A stretch of 46,734 nucleotides of DNA, from contig JANQDY010000095.1 of the NCBI GenBank assembly GCA_028278625.1, forward strand, positions 1 through 46,734. The letters are read 5' to 3'. The notes under the pieces are model-generated. The model was not told the origin of the DNA. It did no database searches and saw only the letters and a list, made by a program, of their open reading frames with translations. Shown in pieces: positions 16,447 to 24,625 of this stretch. Each line of letters opens with the position of its first letter. Position 1 is the stretch's first letter. This DNA comes from Thermodesulfobacteriota bacterium (lineage in GTDB: Bacteria; Desulfobacterota; DSM-4660; Desulfatiglandales; Desulfatiglandaceae). The position numbers and the translations under genes are program-made.

Positions 16447-17979
16447 CTATCCCTTGCGCCCGAAAGGTATGCCCAGCTTCCGCATTTTGTGACGCAGGGT
16501 TGATTCGTTCATCTTAAGGAGAGCCGCCGCGCCATCGCTTCCCCCCACTTTGCCGCCCGCTGCTTCTAAAACCTGCTGTATGTGCCGGCGCGTTACCTCT
16601 TCCAGGCTCAAACCGGCACCAGTACCACTCTCTTCCGGTTCCTCGTCTCCAACCGGGTTCATGGACGGGCCGAACGCCTCAAAGGAAAGCGCTTTCCCGC
16701 CGCTTAAGATGATGGCCCGTTCCACGGCGTTCTCAAGCTCCCTTATGTTGCCTGGCCAATAATAGGCCGCAAGACGGGCAAAGGCGCTCTTTTCAAGAGC
16801 TGGGATGGACCGGAGTCCTATTTCTTGGGTTTTCTTGACCAAAAAATGATAGGTCAGGGAGGGAATGTCCTCTATGCGTTGGCGCAAGGGCGGAATTTCG
16901 ATGGGGAAGACCTGGAGGCGGAAGAAAAGATCCTGCCTGAATGCACCACGCTTTACCATGGCCTTAAGATCACGGTGGGTGGCGGCGATGATTCGGATAT
17001 CCACCGGAATGCTCCGGCTTCCGCCGATACGCTCGATCACTTTTTCCTGCAACACCCTCAGAAAGCGAACCTGCGCGTTCATGGGCAACTCACCGATCTC
17101 ATCAAGAAACAGCGTGCCGGTATGGGCGCGCTCGAAATGGCCGCGTTTTTGCGCCATTGCCCCGGTAAATGCTCCCTTTTCGTGTCCGAACAGCTGGCTG
17201 TCAATGAGGGTATCCGGAATGGCGCCACAATTGATTTTTATGAAGGGGCCTTTTCTACGGGGTGAGCCGTTGTGAACCGCGTTGGCGATGATCTCCTTGC
17301 CCACCCCGGTCTCCCCCAACAAGAGGACCGGGCTGTTCAAATGCGCCACCTGATTCACCTTTTCCATCACATCCTTGAGTCCGCCATTTGCGCCAATGAT
17401 CTCTCCGCCCGAATCTTTGCGTAACTGGCTCTCCAGGTACTGCTTGTCATCCACCAACCTGTCCTTGTATGCCGAGAGCTCCTGGTAGCGGCGGGAGTTT
17501 GATAATGCGATGGCAAAGGGGTCACGCAGCAGGGAAAAGAGCCTGAGGTGTTCCTGGTTGAACCTGTCCCTGCCCGACGCCCATAGGGTTACGCCGCCGA
17601 TCCATTCATTGCTCACGGTCAGGCGGAGCACCATTACCGAAAAGCGCCCCTTCATGACAAAAGGCGCAAGCATCAAACGGGCCAAGGGATGCTCATCCCC
17701 ACTGTTTAGAATGACGCTTTCGGGAAGTCTGTCCTGAATCGCCACGTGGTGCCATTCCTCGGGCCATTTTGCCTGGGTGTCGTGACGTTTTCCGCCCCTT
17801 GCGTCCGCCGAGGCGTCCACGGTGGAAGTGGCTTTTTCAGGATTATAGTGATGAAAAAAGGCCTTTTCCGCGGGGATGTGATCCTTGAGGAACAAGAAGG
17901 TGCGCCACAAGGCAATCTCTATCTCCAGGCTTCCGCAAATGCGCAGGGTTGCCTCCCTGAAAAAGGCATTGGCATCCAT
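16447..17979 (-). CDS. Sigma54-dependent transcriptional activator (GAF, AAA+, Fis-type HTH)
   Basis: This enhancer-binding protein of 510 residues has three parts. Residues 1-180 form a GAF-like sensor. The AAA+ domain carries Walker A GETGVGKE, the sigma54-contact loop GAFTGA at 269-274 and Walker B GTLFLDEIGELP. A C-terminal Fis-type helix-turn-helix follows (GGSDGAAALLKMNESTLRHKMRKL). The start at 17979 aligns with the paralogue at 30221-31756, and AAAGG lies upstream; the longer frame to 18048 would cover likely operator DNA. It is divergent from an aldehyde oxidoreductase with a perfect sigma54 promoter, so that gene is the likely target. The GAF ligand is unknown. Confidence 0.92.
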   Translation of the reverse strand: MDANAFFREATLRICGSLEIEIALWRTFLFLKDHIPAEKAFFHHYNPEKATSTVDASADARGGKRHDTQAKWPEEWHHVAIQDRLPESVILNSGDEHPLARLMLAPFVMKGRFSVMVLRLTVSNEWIGGVTLWASGRDRFNQEHLRLFSLLRDPFAIALSNSRRYQELSAYKDRLVDDKQYLESQLRKDSGGEIIGANGGLKDVMEKVNQVAHLNSPVLLLGETGVGKEIIANAVHNGSPRRKGPFIKINCGAIPDTLIDSQLFGHEKGAFTGAMAQKRGHFERAHTGTLFLDEIGELPMNAQVRFLRVLQEKVIERIGGSRSIPVDIRIIAATHRDLKAMVKRGAFRQDLFFRLQVFPIEIPPLRQRIEDIPSLTYHFLVKKTQEIGLRSIPALEKSAFARLAAYYWPGNIRELENAVERAIILSGGKALSFEAFGPSMNPVGDEEPEESGTGAGLSLEEVTRRHIQQVLEAAGGKVGGSDGAAALLKMNESTLRHKMRKLGIPFGRKG

Positions 17980-18042
17980 GTTCAACCTTTCATGAGCAGC
18001 ATCTCCAAGAAATCTGTCATATTTAGCATCTTCCCGTGAAAG

Positions 18043-18060
18043 TGTCAAATACGACAGTAT
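18043..18060. promoter_or_regulatory. Candidate activator-binding palindromes upstream of the second AOR
   Basis: Overlapping inverted repeats TGTC-AAATAC-GACA (18043-18056) and ATAC-GACA-GTAT (18049-18060) lie about 100 bases upstream of the -24 element. This is the usual distance for sigma54 enhancer sites. The divergent activator gene is the obvious candidate binder. Confidence 0.4.
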
Positions 18061-18152
18061 GGATATCCCATTGCATTGATTCAGGTGTGGCTCATGTGTC
18101 TAAAGCACTTTGTTTTTAATGGGTTATTGCCTGTTTGTTTTGGTAGCTGACA

Positions 18153-18167
18153 TGGCACGGGTGTTGC
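18153..18167 (+). promoter_or_regulatory. Sigma54 (-24/-12) promoter
   Basis: TGGCACG-GGTG-TTGC is an exact match to the sigma54 consensus TGGCACG-N4-TTGC, with correct spacing. It lies 59 bases before the aldehyde oxidoreductase start and is divergent from a sigma54 activator gene, which supports it strongly. Confidence 0.88.
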
Positions 18168-18226
18168 TCTATCAGGTGCCGTAAGCGAATTCACCACTTG
18201 TGACCTGGAAAAGGGGGCTTCTCATC

Positions 18227-20350
18227 ATGGATCGGAAAAACACGGGAAAAGGGCGGCTGTTGAAAATAGACCTGAGCAGCGGGCAAATCTCCCGGCAGTC
18301 TCTTGGCGCCGAGACCATGGCCCAATTCATCGGCGGCGGGGGGCTGAACGCCCGCCTGCTTTATGACCTGATCGATCCGAACACGGATCCATTGGGCCCT
18401 GACAATCCCCTGATCTTTGGGGCCGGGCCCCTGGTGGGGTCAGGGTTTCCCACCGGGGCCCGGGCCACGGCCACGGCTTTGAGCCCGCTCACTGGAATTT
18501 ACGGGGATGCCAATGGCGGGGGCGTGTGGGGCGTGATGATGCGTCGTTTGGGCATAGAGCATCTGGTTATTACCGGGGCGCTAAAGAAGCCGGGCTATCT
18601 GTTCATCGATACCCAAGGTCGTTGCCGTATGGAGGATGCTTCGGATTTGTGGGGACTGGATACCATTGAAGCGGAAAAGGCCTTAAAGGCAAAGCATCCC
18701 AAGACCGTTGCGGCCGTTATCGGTCCGGCCGGCGAGAACCTGGTGCGCTATGCCAACATCATGTTTGAAAAGAATTCTCACAGCTTTGCCCGGGCCGGGA
18801 TGGGCGCCGTAATGGGGTCAAAGAAACTGAAAGCCGTTCTGTTGGCCCCAGGCCGGGAAAAAATAGAAAAAGACGATCACAAAGCCCTGGAAACCTGGTC
18901 CCGGGCTGTGAAGCACTGGGCCGCCAGTCTCGCCTTTCCGCGCCTGTTCACCCGTTACGGCACCATGATGTTTATCCACGTTGTGGAGTCCCTTGGCCTG
19001 ATGTATGCCGACAACTGGCGGCGCAAGGCCGGTCCCGAAGATATCGACCCTATTGGCGCCGGAGCCTATTACCGGGCCACCAGTTCCAAGGAGACCGGCT
19101 GTTTTCGGTGCCCCCTGCGCTGCGGCAAGCAGTGGCGGATTCTTGACGGCGCCTTTGTCGGTGAGGCGGGGCATGGATACGAGGTGGCATACATCATGAC
19201 CCTCGGGCTCACCTTGGGGTTGCGCCGGGTGGATGAGATCCTGCACATTGCAAACCGGATCAATCGTAAAGGGTTTGATATCAACGAGTTCTCAGGCGCC
19301 GTGGGCATGTTGACCGATGCCCATGCCAAAGGCATCCTAACCCCAAGGGACATGGACGGAATCAAGCCCGGCTGGGGTGATGTGGGGGCCGTTGAAGCGT
19401 TGGTGGACAAGGTGTCGGCGTCCCAGGGGATCGGTGGGATCTTGGCACAAGGCACCCGCCTGGCTGCGGCTGAGATCGGGAGGGGAAGCGAAGATTGTGC
19501 CTTGCACATGAAGGGGATGCACTGGCCCGCCCATTCGGCGCCGCCATTTGTGATGGCCTTTTCCGTTTCCCCCCGGGGAGGAGATTTCCTGAAAGGCGTT
19601 CCCCACTTACTCATGCAAACCATCAACAAGCAGACTGCCGGGCTCTTGTTCGGCGCCACCTCACGCACCATGGTGTTCAATTCCCACAGGGACAAGGGGC
19701 GCGCCGTATGGTGGCATGAAAACTATAAATTGCTCCTGGACAGCCTGGGAATTTGTTTCTACCTGGGCATGACCCTCTTAACCCACGGCAAGCTGATTCC
19801 CGCCCATCTCGCCTCGGTGTTAAGCGCGTCCCGGGGCATCTCAACCGACGGCGTCCGCATACAGATCGCTTCTGAGCGGGGCTATCAGATAGAGCGGGCC
19901 ATCAATGCCCTCAAAGGCATGGATCGGCGAAACGATACTTTTACCAGACGTCCGGAACCGGATTCATGGGGTCAGGGCATTGACATGAACAAAAAAGGGA
20001 TGCTGGAGGAGTATTATGCCTATCGGGGCCTGTCAAATGATGGCCTCCCCACTGCCGAACGCTTGAAGGAACTGGGCCTGGATGAAGTGGCTCATCGCCT
20101 TGCGTCGGTCAATCGCCTGGGAAGGCTCAAAAGCAAGAGCGACTACCTACCGCTGGAAAAGATTATCAAGAATCCCGACCCAACCGGATTCGGTAGAGGC
20201 CTCAAGGCCAGGATCCAGAATCGGGCAAGGACCAAGGTGATGGCCAGGCTGGAAAAGGACGCCGAGAACTTAGAACGGCACTTCTTGAAGATGGGTGACA
20301 AGCGCCGACGTAAAAATCTCGTCCCCCCAACCAAGTGTGAAAATCGCTAA
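18227..20350 (+). CDS. Tungsten-type aldehyde:ferredoxin oxidoreductase, long form
   Basis: This enzyme of 707 residues belongs to the same family as the one at 7382 but is about 85 residues longer. It has GGGGLNARLLYD, GAGPLVGSGFPTGARA, IGPAGENLVRYANI and GMGAVMGSKKLKA. The [4Fe-4S] ligands are Cys292-x2-Cys295-x3-Cys299 (CFRCPLRC) and Cys510 in SLGICFYLG. After the normal domain end comes a basic, helical tail rich in Lys and Arg (KARIQNRARTKVMARLEKD). The ATG at 18227 follows AAGGGGG. Transcription is predicted from the sigma54 promoter just upstream, so it is inducible by the divergent GAF-type activator. The aldehyde is unknown. Confidence 0.93.
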   Translation: MDRKNTGKGRLLKIDLSSGQISRQSLGAETMAQFIGGGGLNARLLYDLIDPNTDPLGPDNPLIFGAGPLVGSGFPTGARATATALSPLTGIYGDANGGGVWGVMMRRLGIEHLVITGALKKPGYLFIDTQGRCRMEDASDLWGLDTIEAEKALKAKHPKTVAAVIGPAGENLVRYANIMFEKNSHSFARAGMGAVMGSKKLKAVLLAPGREKIEKDDHKALETWSRAVKHWAASLAFPRLFTRYGTMMFIHVVESLGLMYADNWRRKAGPEDIDPIGAGAYYRATSSKETGCFRCPLRCGKQWRILDGAFVGEAGHGYEVAYIMTLGLTLGLRRVDEILHIANRINRKGFDINEFSGAVGMLTDAHAKGILTPRDMDGIKPGWGDVGAVEALVDKVSASQGIGGILAQGTRLAAAEIGRGSEDCALHMKGMHWPAHSAPPFVMAFSVSPRGGDFLKGVPHLLMQTINKQTAGLLFGATSRTMVFNSHRDKGRAVWWHENYKLLLDSLGICFYLGMTLLTHGKLIPAHLASVLSASRGISTDGVRIQIASERGYQIERAINALKGMDRRNDTFTRRPEPDSWGQGIDMNKKGMLEEYYAYRGLSNDGLPTAERLKELGLDEVAHRLASVNRLGRLKSKSDYLPLEKIIKNPDPTGFGRGLKARIQNRARTKVMARLEKDAENLERHFLKMGDKRRRKNLVPPTKCENR

Positions 20351-20751
20351 TCATCTCGTTCAGCCATGATCTGTCTGCAAAACTGCATGCCCACCACTGC
20401 ATCGGTTGCCCAGTAATCGGCACCAACGAACCCGCAGACCATGGCATTGATGGTGCCGCCGCCGATCAGAACGGGGGTTCTGGCAACGCCTGGGTCATCC
20501 AGCTTACGGATCTCCAGGATCGTTTCTTTCATGGAATCGTATGAAATCGTCAACAGTCCTGAAAGGGAAATGATGTCCGGTTGGATCCGCAGGGTCTCTC
20601 TGGCAAACTCGACCGGCGGTACGTCCACCCCGAGATCGGTTACCGTAAACCCATGGCAGCGCATCAAGACGCCTACGATGTTTTTGCCGATGTCATGAAT
20701 GTCTCCCTGAACCGTACCCAACAGGATATTTCCGCTGTCGCCGGCGGTCAT
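20347..20751 (-). pseudogene. Truncated corrinoid-binding (MtaC/MtbC-type) protein
   Basis: From the ATG at 20751 the frame encodes about 134 residues of the B12-binding domain. Motifs are GDIHDIGKNIVG (the D-x-H-x2-G cobalt-ligand motif), LSGLLTISYDSM and LIGGGTIN. The N-terminal four-helix cap normal for methyltransferase corrinoid proteins is missing. Homology stops where that of the opposite-strand UroD fragment begins (about 20745-20750). The open frame continues upstream to 20853, but only as antisense of that fragment. It is therefore most likely a rearrangement remnant, although a minimal domain could still be made. Confidence 0.7.
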
Positions 20752-21007
20752 TAATCCCGACGGCATGACCGACATGAAAAAGTTCAAGGAACTGGCTGGC
20801 GACTGCATGTCCATGATGGGCGACGTGCCCTCATCTCTGCTGGTGTCCGGCACGCCTCAGGATATGGACGCTTACGTTAGGGACCTGATCGAGCTGTTTG
20901 AAGGGACCGGCCTGATCGTTTGCCCCGGCTGTGATGCCCCCATCAACGCCAAACCGGAGAACATGAAAGCCTACATCGAAGCGACCCACAAGTACGGTAC
21001 CTTCTAA
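20750..21007 (+). pseudogene. C-terminal fragment of a UroD-type corrinoid methyltransferase (MtaA/CmuA-like)
   Basis: About 85 residues match the end of uroporphyrinogen decarboxylase-family methyltransferases: DGMTDMKKFKELAGD, MGDVPSSLLVSGTP, VCPGCDAPINAKPEN and EATHKYG. An ATG occurs at 20765, but the roughly 250 upstream residues with most of the barrel are absent. The sequence abuts a truncated corrinoid protein on the other strand, so both lost their N-termini at the same junction. It is not expected to be functional. Confidence 0.75.
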
Positions 21008-21103
21008 GAAAAAAATCGATAAGATCGGACCGAAGAGGGGGCAAATAAACGGGAAGCTTTCTGTTTGTCCCCTTCTTGGTTTCCAGGATATATTGGAGAA
21101 ACC

Positions 21104-21545
21104 ATGCGTATTATAGGAGAGAAGATCAACGGCACTCTGAAAAAAACCGCAGCGGCAATTGCAGAACGCGATGCGGCCTTTATCCGGGATCTGGCCATAC
21201 GCCAGGTGGCTGCAGGTGCTGATTACCTGGATGTGAACGCGGGAACCAAGCCGAAACTGGAGCCCCCGGTGATCGCGCTGCTGCTGGATGATGCCGGCAT
21301 TCCCTCCGATGTGGATCGCCGTTTGAAGATCGGGCGTTACATACTGGAGCATACCCGCCCGCAGCCTCATCAACCAGGCATTTCTGGCGCAGCTCCTTGC
21401 GGCCGGGCTGGATGCGGCCATCATTAACCCAATGGAACAAAGCCTGATCAACATGTTGTATGCCACGGAACTGGTTCTGGGAAAGGATCGATTCTGCCGC
21501 AATTACACCACTGCGTTTCGATCCGGCAAAATTAAAGTCTCCTGA
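21104..21545 (+). pseudogene. Broken MtrH-like methyltetrahydropterin:corrinoid methyltransferase
   Basis: The start is intact (GGAG, then MRIIGEKINGTLKKTAAAI and AGADYLDVNAGTKPKLEP). The family then expects about 90 more residues before the LLLDDAGIPSDVDRRLKIGR segment, and a further long stretch after it. Near 21360 the frame shifts by one, and the C-terminal part appears in another frame: RSLINQAFLAQLLAAGLDAAIINP, then GKDRFCRNYTTAFRSGK and a stop at 21543. Two internal deletions, one of them out of frame, explain this. The original stop still overlaps the next start (TGATG). Confidence 0.8.
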
Positions 21546-22219
21546 TGAATATTGCACCGACGGACTTTTCACACACCCTGGTGATGGTTTGCGCCACCGT
21601 GGTGGAAGAACTCCTGCCCATCCTGCCCCAGGGTATGACCCACCGGGTCTTTGAATTCGGCTTGCATGTCAATCCCGATAGACTGCGGCGAACCTTGCAG
21701 GGGGCCATTGACGAACTGAACGGTCAATACCATACCGTGATTCTGGGTTACGGCCTCTGCTCCCTGTCCATTATCGGACTCAAGGCCACCGGCTGCCGTT
21801 TGGTGGTTCCCAGGGCGGACGACTGCATCACCCTTTTTCTCGGTTCACGATCGGCATACAAGGCCCAATGCCATCGTGAACCGGGAACCTTCTATCTGAC
21901 CAAAGGTTGGGTGGAAGCCGGGATCACCCCTTTTGAGGAGATCGATCAGATCGTAGAACACTATGGCGAGGAGCGGGCGAACCGGCTGGTGAAGGCAATG
22001 CTGGGCAACTACAAGCGACTGGCCCTGATCAACACCGGAAATTACGCGATCGAACAATACCGGCGATACGCCCGAAAAACCGCCGCACGTTTCGGGTTGC
22101 GATACGAAGAGATCCCGGGCGAGGGCTCCCTGATTCGAAAAATGGTGTTCGGTCCATGGGGCGAAGAGTTCGTGGTCATACCGCCGGGAGAGACCTTCCG
22201 TTACGAACAGTTCTTTTAG
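21545..22219 (+). CDS. DUF1638 protein
   Basis: This protein of 224 residues has the DUF1638 pattern: VCATVVEELLPILPQG, VILGYGLCSLSIIGL, LVVPRADDCITLFLGSR, EPGTFYLTKGWVE and a late INTGNYAIEQYRRYARKTA. Conserved Cys in GYGLCS and DDC suggest a metal or corrinoid-linked role, unproven. DUF1638 genes commonly sit in corrinoid methyltransferase clusters of anaerobes, and this one still overlaps the end of the MtrH-like remnant. It looks intact while its former partners are decayed, so it may be an orphan. Confidence 0.78.
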   Translation: MNIAPTDFSHTLVMVCATVVEELLPILPQGMTHRVFEFGLHVNPDRLRRTLQGAIDELNGQYHTVILGYGLCSLSIIGLKATGCRLVVPRADDCITLFLGSRSAYKAQCHREPGTFYLTKGWVEAGITPFEEIDQIVEHYGEERANRLVKAMLGNYKRLALINTGNYAIEQYRRYARKTAARFGLRYEEIPGEGSLIRKMVFGPWGEEFVVIPPGETFRYEQFF

Positions 22220-22277
22220 AAAGAGCGCACTCACAAACGCGTTCACATTTTCTCATTTCACTTTCGGGTCATCTTAA

Positions 22278-22358
22278 GCCGCCGCCTTGGGGATGAACGT
22301 TTCCAACATCTATCACTACTTGGGTAGCAAAGAAGGGCTGCTTCGGGCCGTGAGGTGA
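22278..22358 (+). pseudogene. Remnant of a TetR-family helix-turn-helix
   Basis: The frame from 22278 encodes AAALGMNVSNIYHYLGSKEG followed by LLRAVR and a stop. This is the recognition helix and following segment of a TetR-type DNA-binding domain. Nothing upstream or downstream continues it. The rest of 22220-22628 shows no other gene. Confidence 0.6.
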
Positions 22359-22628
22359 AAATGGGTTGCACCATCGATATTGACACCATCGGTACCAACA
22401 CCATCAACCAGCGAAATGGGAGGCTCCTCTCTCGATGTGGGCTGTTTATCTGTAAGGTTCTTTAAGTTTTTGTCAACCATCCATTGTTGTTCTCGAATAG
22501 ACGGTAATCCCGGCAAAAAAGCCATTTTCGGCTAAAACAACCTTTCCTTTTGTCCAAATTTGTGTATAATCACCAGTAAAAAGAACTCCGGTTTTCGTTG
22601 GCTTCGAAACGATATCAGTGAGGTGCAA

Positions 22629-23999
22629 ATGTATCGAAAGGCCCTGCATGACCTGATCGAATGGAAGGATCGCCCCAGCCGGAAACCGCTCATTATCAGG
22701 GGCGCTCGACAGGTCGGCAAAACGTGGCTGGTTCGGGAGTTTGCGCGTCAATTCGATAACCTGGTTGAAATTAATCTTGACAAACATCCTGAAAAGGCAC
22801 AGCTTTTTGCCGGCAAAGATGTCAGCAGATCCCTGCAGCTTCTGCAAATTGACCATGATACGGAAATCACCTCAGGAAAAACCCTTATCTTCTTCGACGA
22901 AATTCAGGCTGCACCGAATCTGCTGCCAATGTTGCGCTATTTCTACGAAGAGCGAGCAGACCTCCATGTCATAGCTGCCGGCTCTCTCCTGGAATTTCTG
23001 CTTGCAGACCATGATTTTTCCATGCCCGTAGGCCGGGTGGAATATCTGCATCTCGGTCCCATGGACATGGAGGAGTTTCTTTTGGCGCTGGGCCAGGAGA
23101 GAATGACAACGTTCTTAAAGGAGTACTCACTGGGTGATACCATTCCGGAGTCTATTCATCTTTCCCTGCTCAACTTCTTAAAGCTTTTCTGGATTGTCGG
23201 AGGGATGCCTGCAGCTGTTTCATGGTACGGCAATTCCGGTCAACCGGCTGAGGCGATTCGTGAACATGCGGCCATACTGCAAGCTTACGAAGATGATTTC
23301 AGTAAATATCGAAAACGCATTTATCCGGAAAGGTTGCGTAAGGTCTTCAGGCGAATACCGGCCCTAATCGGCCGTAGACTTAAGTATGTACAGCTTGATC
23401 CTGAAGAGCGGTCAAGGGAGCTTGGCGAAACCCTGAACATGCTGGAAATGGCGAGGGTCATCTACCGGGTCAGGCACAGTGCCGGTAATGGCGTGCCTTT
23501 AGGGGCAGAGGCCAAAGAACGCGATTTCAAACCTCTTTTCCTGGACACAGGTCTGGTTTCGACTTCACTGGGTCTCAGTCTGCCGGGACTGGAAATGGCA
23601 GATGATTTACTCATGGTGAACAATGGTGCCCTGGCCGAGCAGTTTGTCGGCCAACACCTTTTATATGCCGGACCAGGCTATGAGAAACCGCAGCTCTTTT
23701 ATTGGAACCGGGATCATAAGAGTGCCAGCGCTGAAGTGGATTATCTGACCGCACACCAAGATAAGGTCGTGCCGGTTGAGGTAAAGGCAGGCACGACCGG
23801 TTCCTTGAAATCGCTGCAGGTGTTTGTGGCGGAAAAAAAATCCCCGGTGGGGCTCAGGTTCAATGCAATGCCACCATCATGTTCCCGACAAAAAACCAGT
23901 ATCCCAAAGAAGGAAAAAGTCCCCTTTCTGCTTGTTTCGCTCCCGCTTTACCTTGTCGGGCAGGCCAGGCGCTTGATCGCCGACGGCTTTCGGGCCTAA
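22629..23999 (+). CDS. AAA+ ATPase with DUF4143
   Basis: This protein of 456 residues belongs to the widespread ATP-binding DUF4143 family. Walker A is GARQVGKTWLV and Walker B is TLIFFDEIQ, followed by AAGSLLEF and a sensor region. The C-terminal DUF4143 part contains FLDTGLVSTSLGL, LAEQFVGQHLL and the nuclease-like EVDYLTAHQDKVVPVEVKAG. The extreme C-terminus after EKKSPVGLRFNA looks somewhat compressed compared with relatives, yet ends normally with LPLYLVGQARRL. ATG at 22629 follows GAGGTG. The biological role of the family is not settled; these genes are often mobile or multi-copy. Confidence 0.88.
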   Translation: MYRKALHDLIEWKDRPSRKPLIIRGARQVGKTWLVREFARQFDNLVEINLDKHPEKAQLFAGKDVSRSLQLLQIDHDTEITSGKTLIFFDEIQAAPNLLPMLRYFYEERADLHVIAAGSLLEFLLADHDFSMPVGRVEYLHLGPMDMEEFLLALGQERMTTFLKEYSLGDTIPESIHLSLLNFLKLFWIVGGMPAAVSWYGNSGQPAEAIREHAAILQAYEDDFSKYRKRIYPERLRKVFRRIPALIGRRLKYVQLDPEERSRELGETLNMLEMARVIYRVRHSAGNGVPLGAEAKERDFKPLFLDTGLVSTSLGLSLPGLEMADDLLMVNNGALAEQFVGQHLLYAGPGYEKPQLFYWNRDHKSASAEVDYLTAHQDKVVPVEVKAGTTGSLKSLQVFVAEKKSPVGLRFNAMPPSCSRQKTSIPKKEKVPFLLVSLPLYLVGQARRLIADGFRA

Positions 24000-24020
24000 A
24001 CGGACCTGGAACGATCCTTG

Positions 24021-24266
24021 ATGGTGTTTAAAGATCTGCTCGGTTTCAAAAAGATGCCCACTCCCGATTGCGGGATGGTGCGCATGTTCTGCATCGGAAC
24101 GGCCGTAATTGGGGTGGAATATATTTTGATTGACAGGGAACTTTTTACCAGTGTATCATCGCCGCAACATCTAAAAAGAATGTACGAAGACATGAATTTG
24201 CAGAACACCCCCCAAAACCCAATGATGATGTCCATGATGCCCGCAAGAGGTGCGCCCATGGGTTGA
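24021..24266 (+). CDS. Small protein of unknown function
   Basis: An 81-residue frame begins MVFKDLLGFKKMPTPDCG and ends with a Met- and Pro-rich tail (NPMMMSMMPARGAPMG). No family was recognised and no good ribosome site precedes the ATG. Support comes from position: it starts 21 bases after the ATPase gene and is followed within 25 bases by a strong rho-independent terminator in the same direction. The opposite strand also has an open frame here, but that lacks such support. Confidence 0.45.
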   Translation: MVFKDLLGFKKMPTPDCGMVRMFCIGTAVIGVEYILIDRELFTSVSSPQHLKRMYEDMNLQNTPQNPMMMSMMPARGAPMG

Positions 24267-24289
24267 TTGACATTGATTCTTAATTTTTC

Positions 24290-24326
24290 AACGCCGTGGG
24301 CCTCAAAAGCCCACGGCGTTTTTTTT
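24290..24326 (+). terminator. Strong rho-independent terminator
   Basis: A perfect 12-bp stem AACGCCGTGGGC / GCCCACGGCGTT with a 7-base loop is followed by a run of eight T (24319-24326). It ends the unit containing the ATPase and the small protein. Confidence 0.9.
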
Positions 24327-24612
24327 GCTATAAAAGCGGTTTTGGACCGCGAAATCCCTTTAATGTTATGAAAATTCTCAGAAGCTTCCAGAAAATCAAA
24401 ACCCCTCCTTACCGGCTGGATCTTTGCCTATGGATAATGGCCGGGCTCCTTCGGGGGCCGATCCAGATGCGACTGTAATCACATACGCAAGAATCAAAAA
24501 ATGCGGCGATTATTCCGTTCAGAAATTTCAATGGGTTGGCGAGGTGAAATGAATCAGGTCTGAACCCACCTTGCCGGATGTCCAGGGATTGTGGGGAAGC
24601 GCCGTGTATAAC
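24327..24612. other. Intergenic stretch without a convincing gene
   Basis: About 290 bases between the terminator and the ribosome site of the DUF39 gene contain short open frames only, none with a ribosome site or familiar sequence. The promoter of the DUF39 operon should lie here, but no clear -35/-10 pair was found. Confidence 0.5.
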
Positions 24613-24625
24613 GGAGGCAAAATTA

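Noticed and set aside
20752..20853. N-terminal 34 codons of the minus-strand corrinoid-protein frame
   Set aside because: This part is antisense to the UroD-type fragment, and similarity to corrinoid proteins starts only after the ATG at 20751.
23996..24259. Minus-strand 87-codon frame opposite the small gene at 24021
   Set aside because: It has no terminator or promoter in its direction, whereas the plus strand has a strong terminator just downstream.
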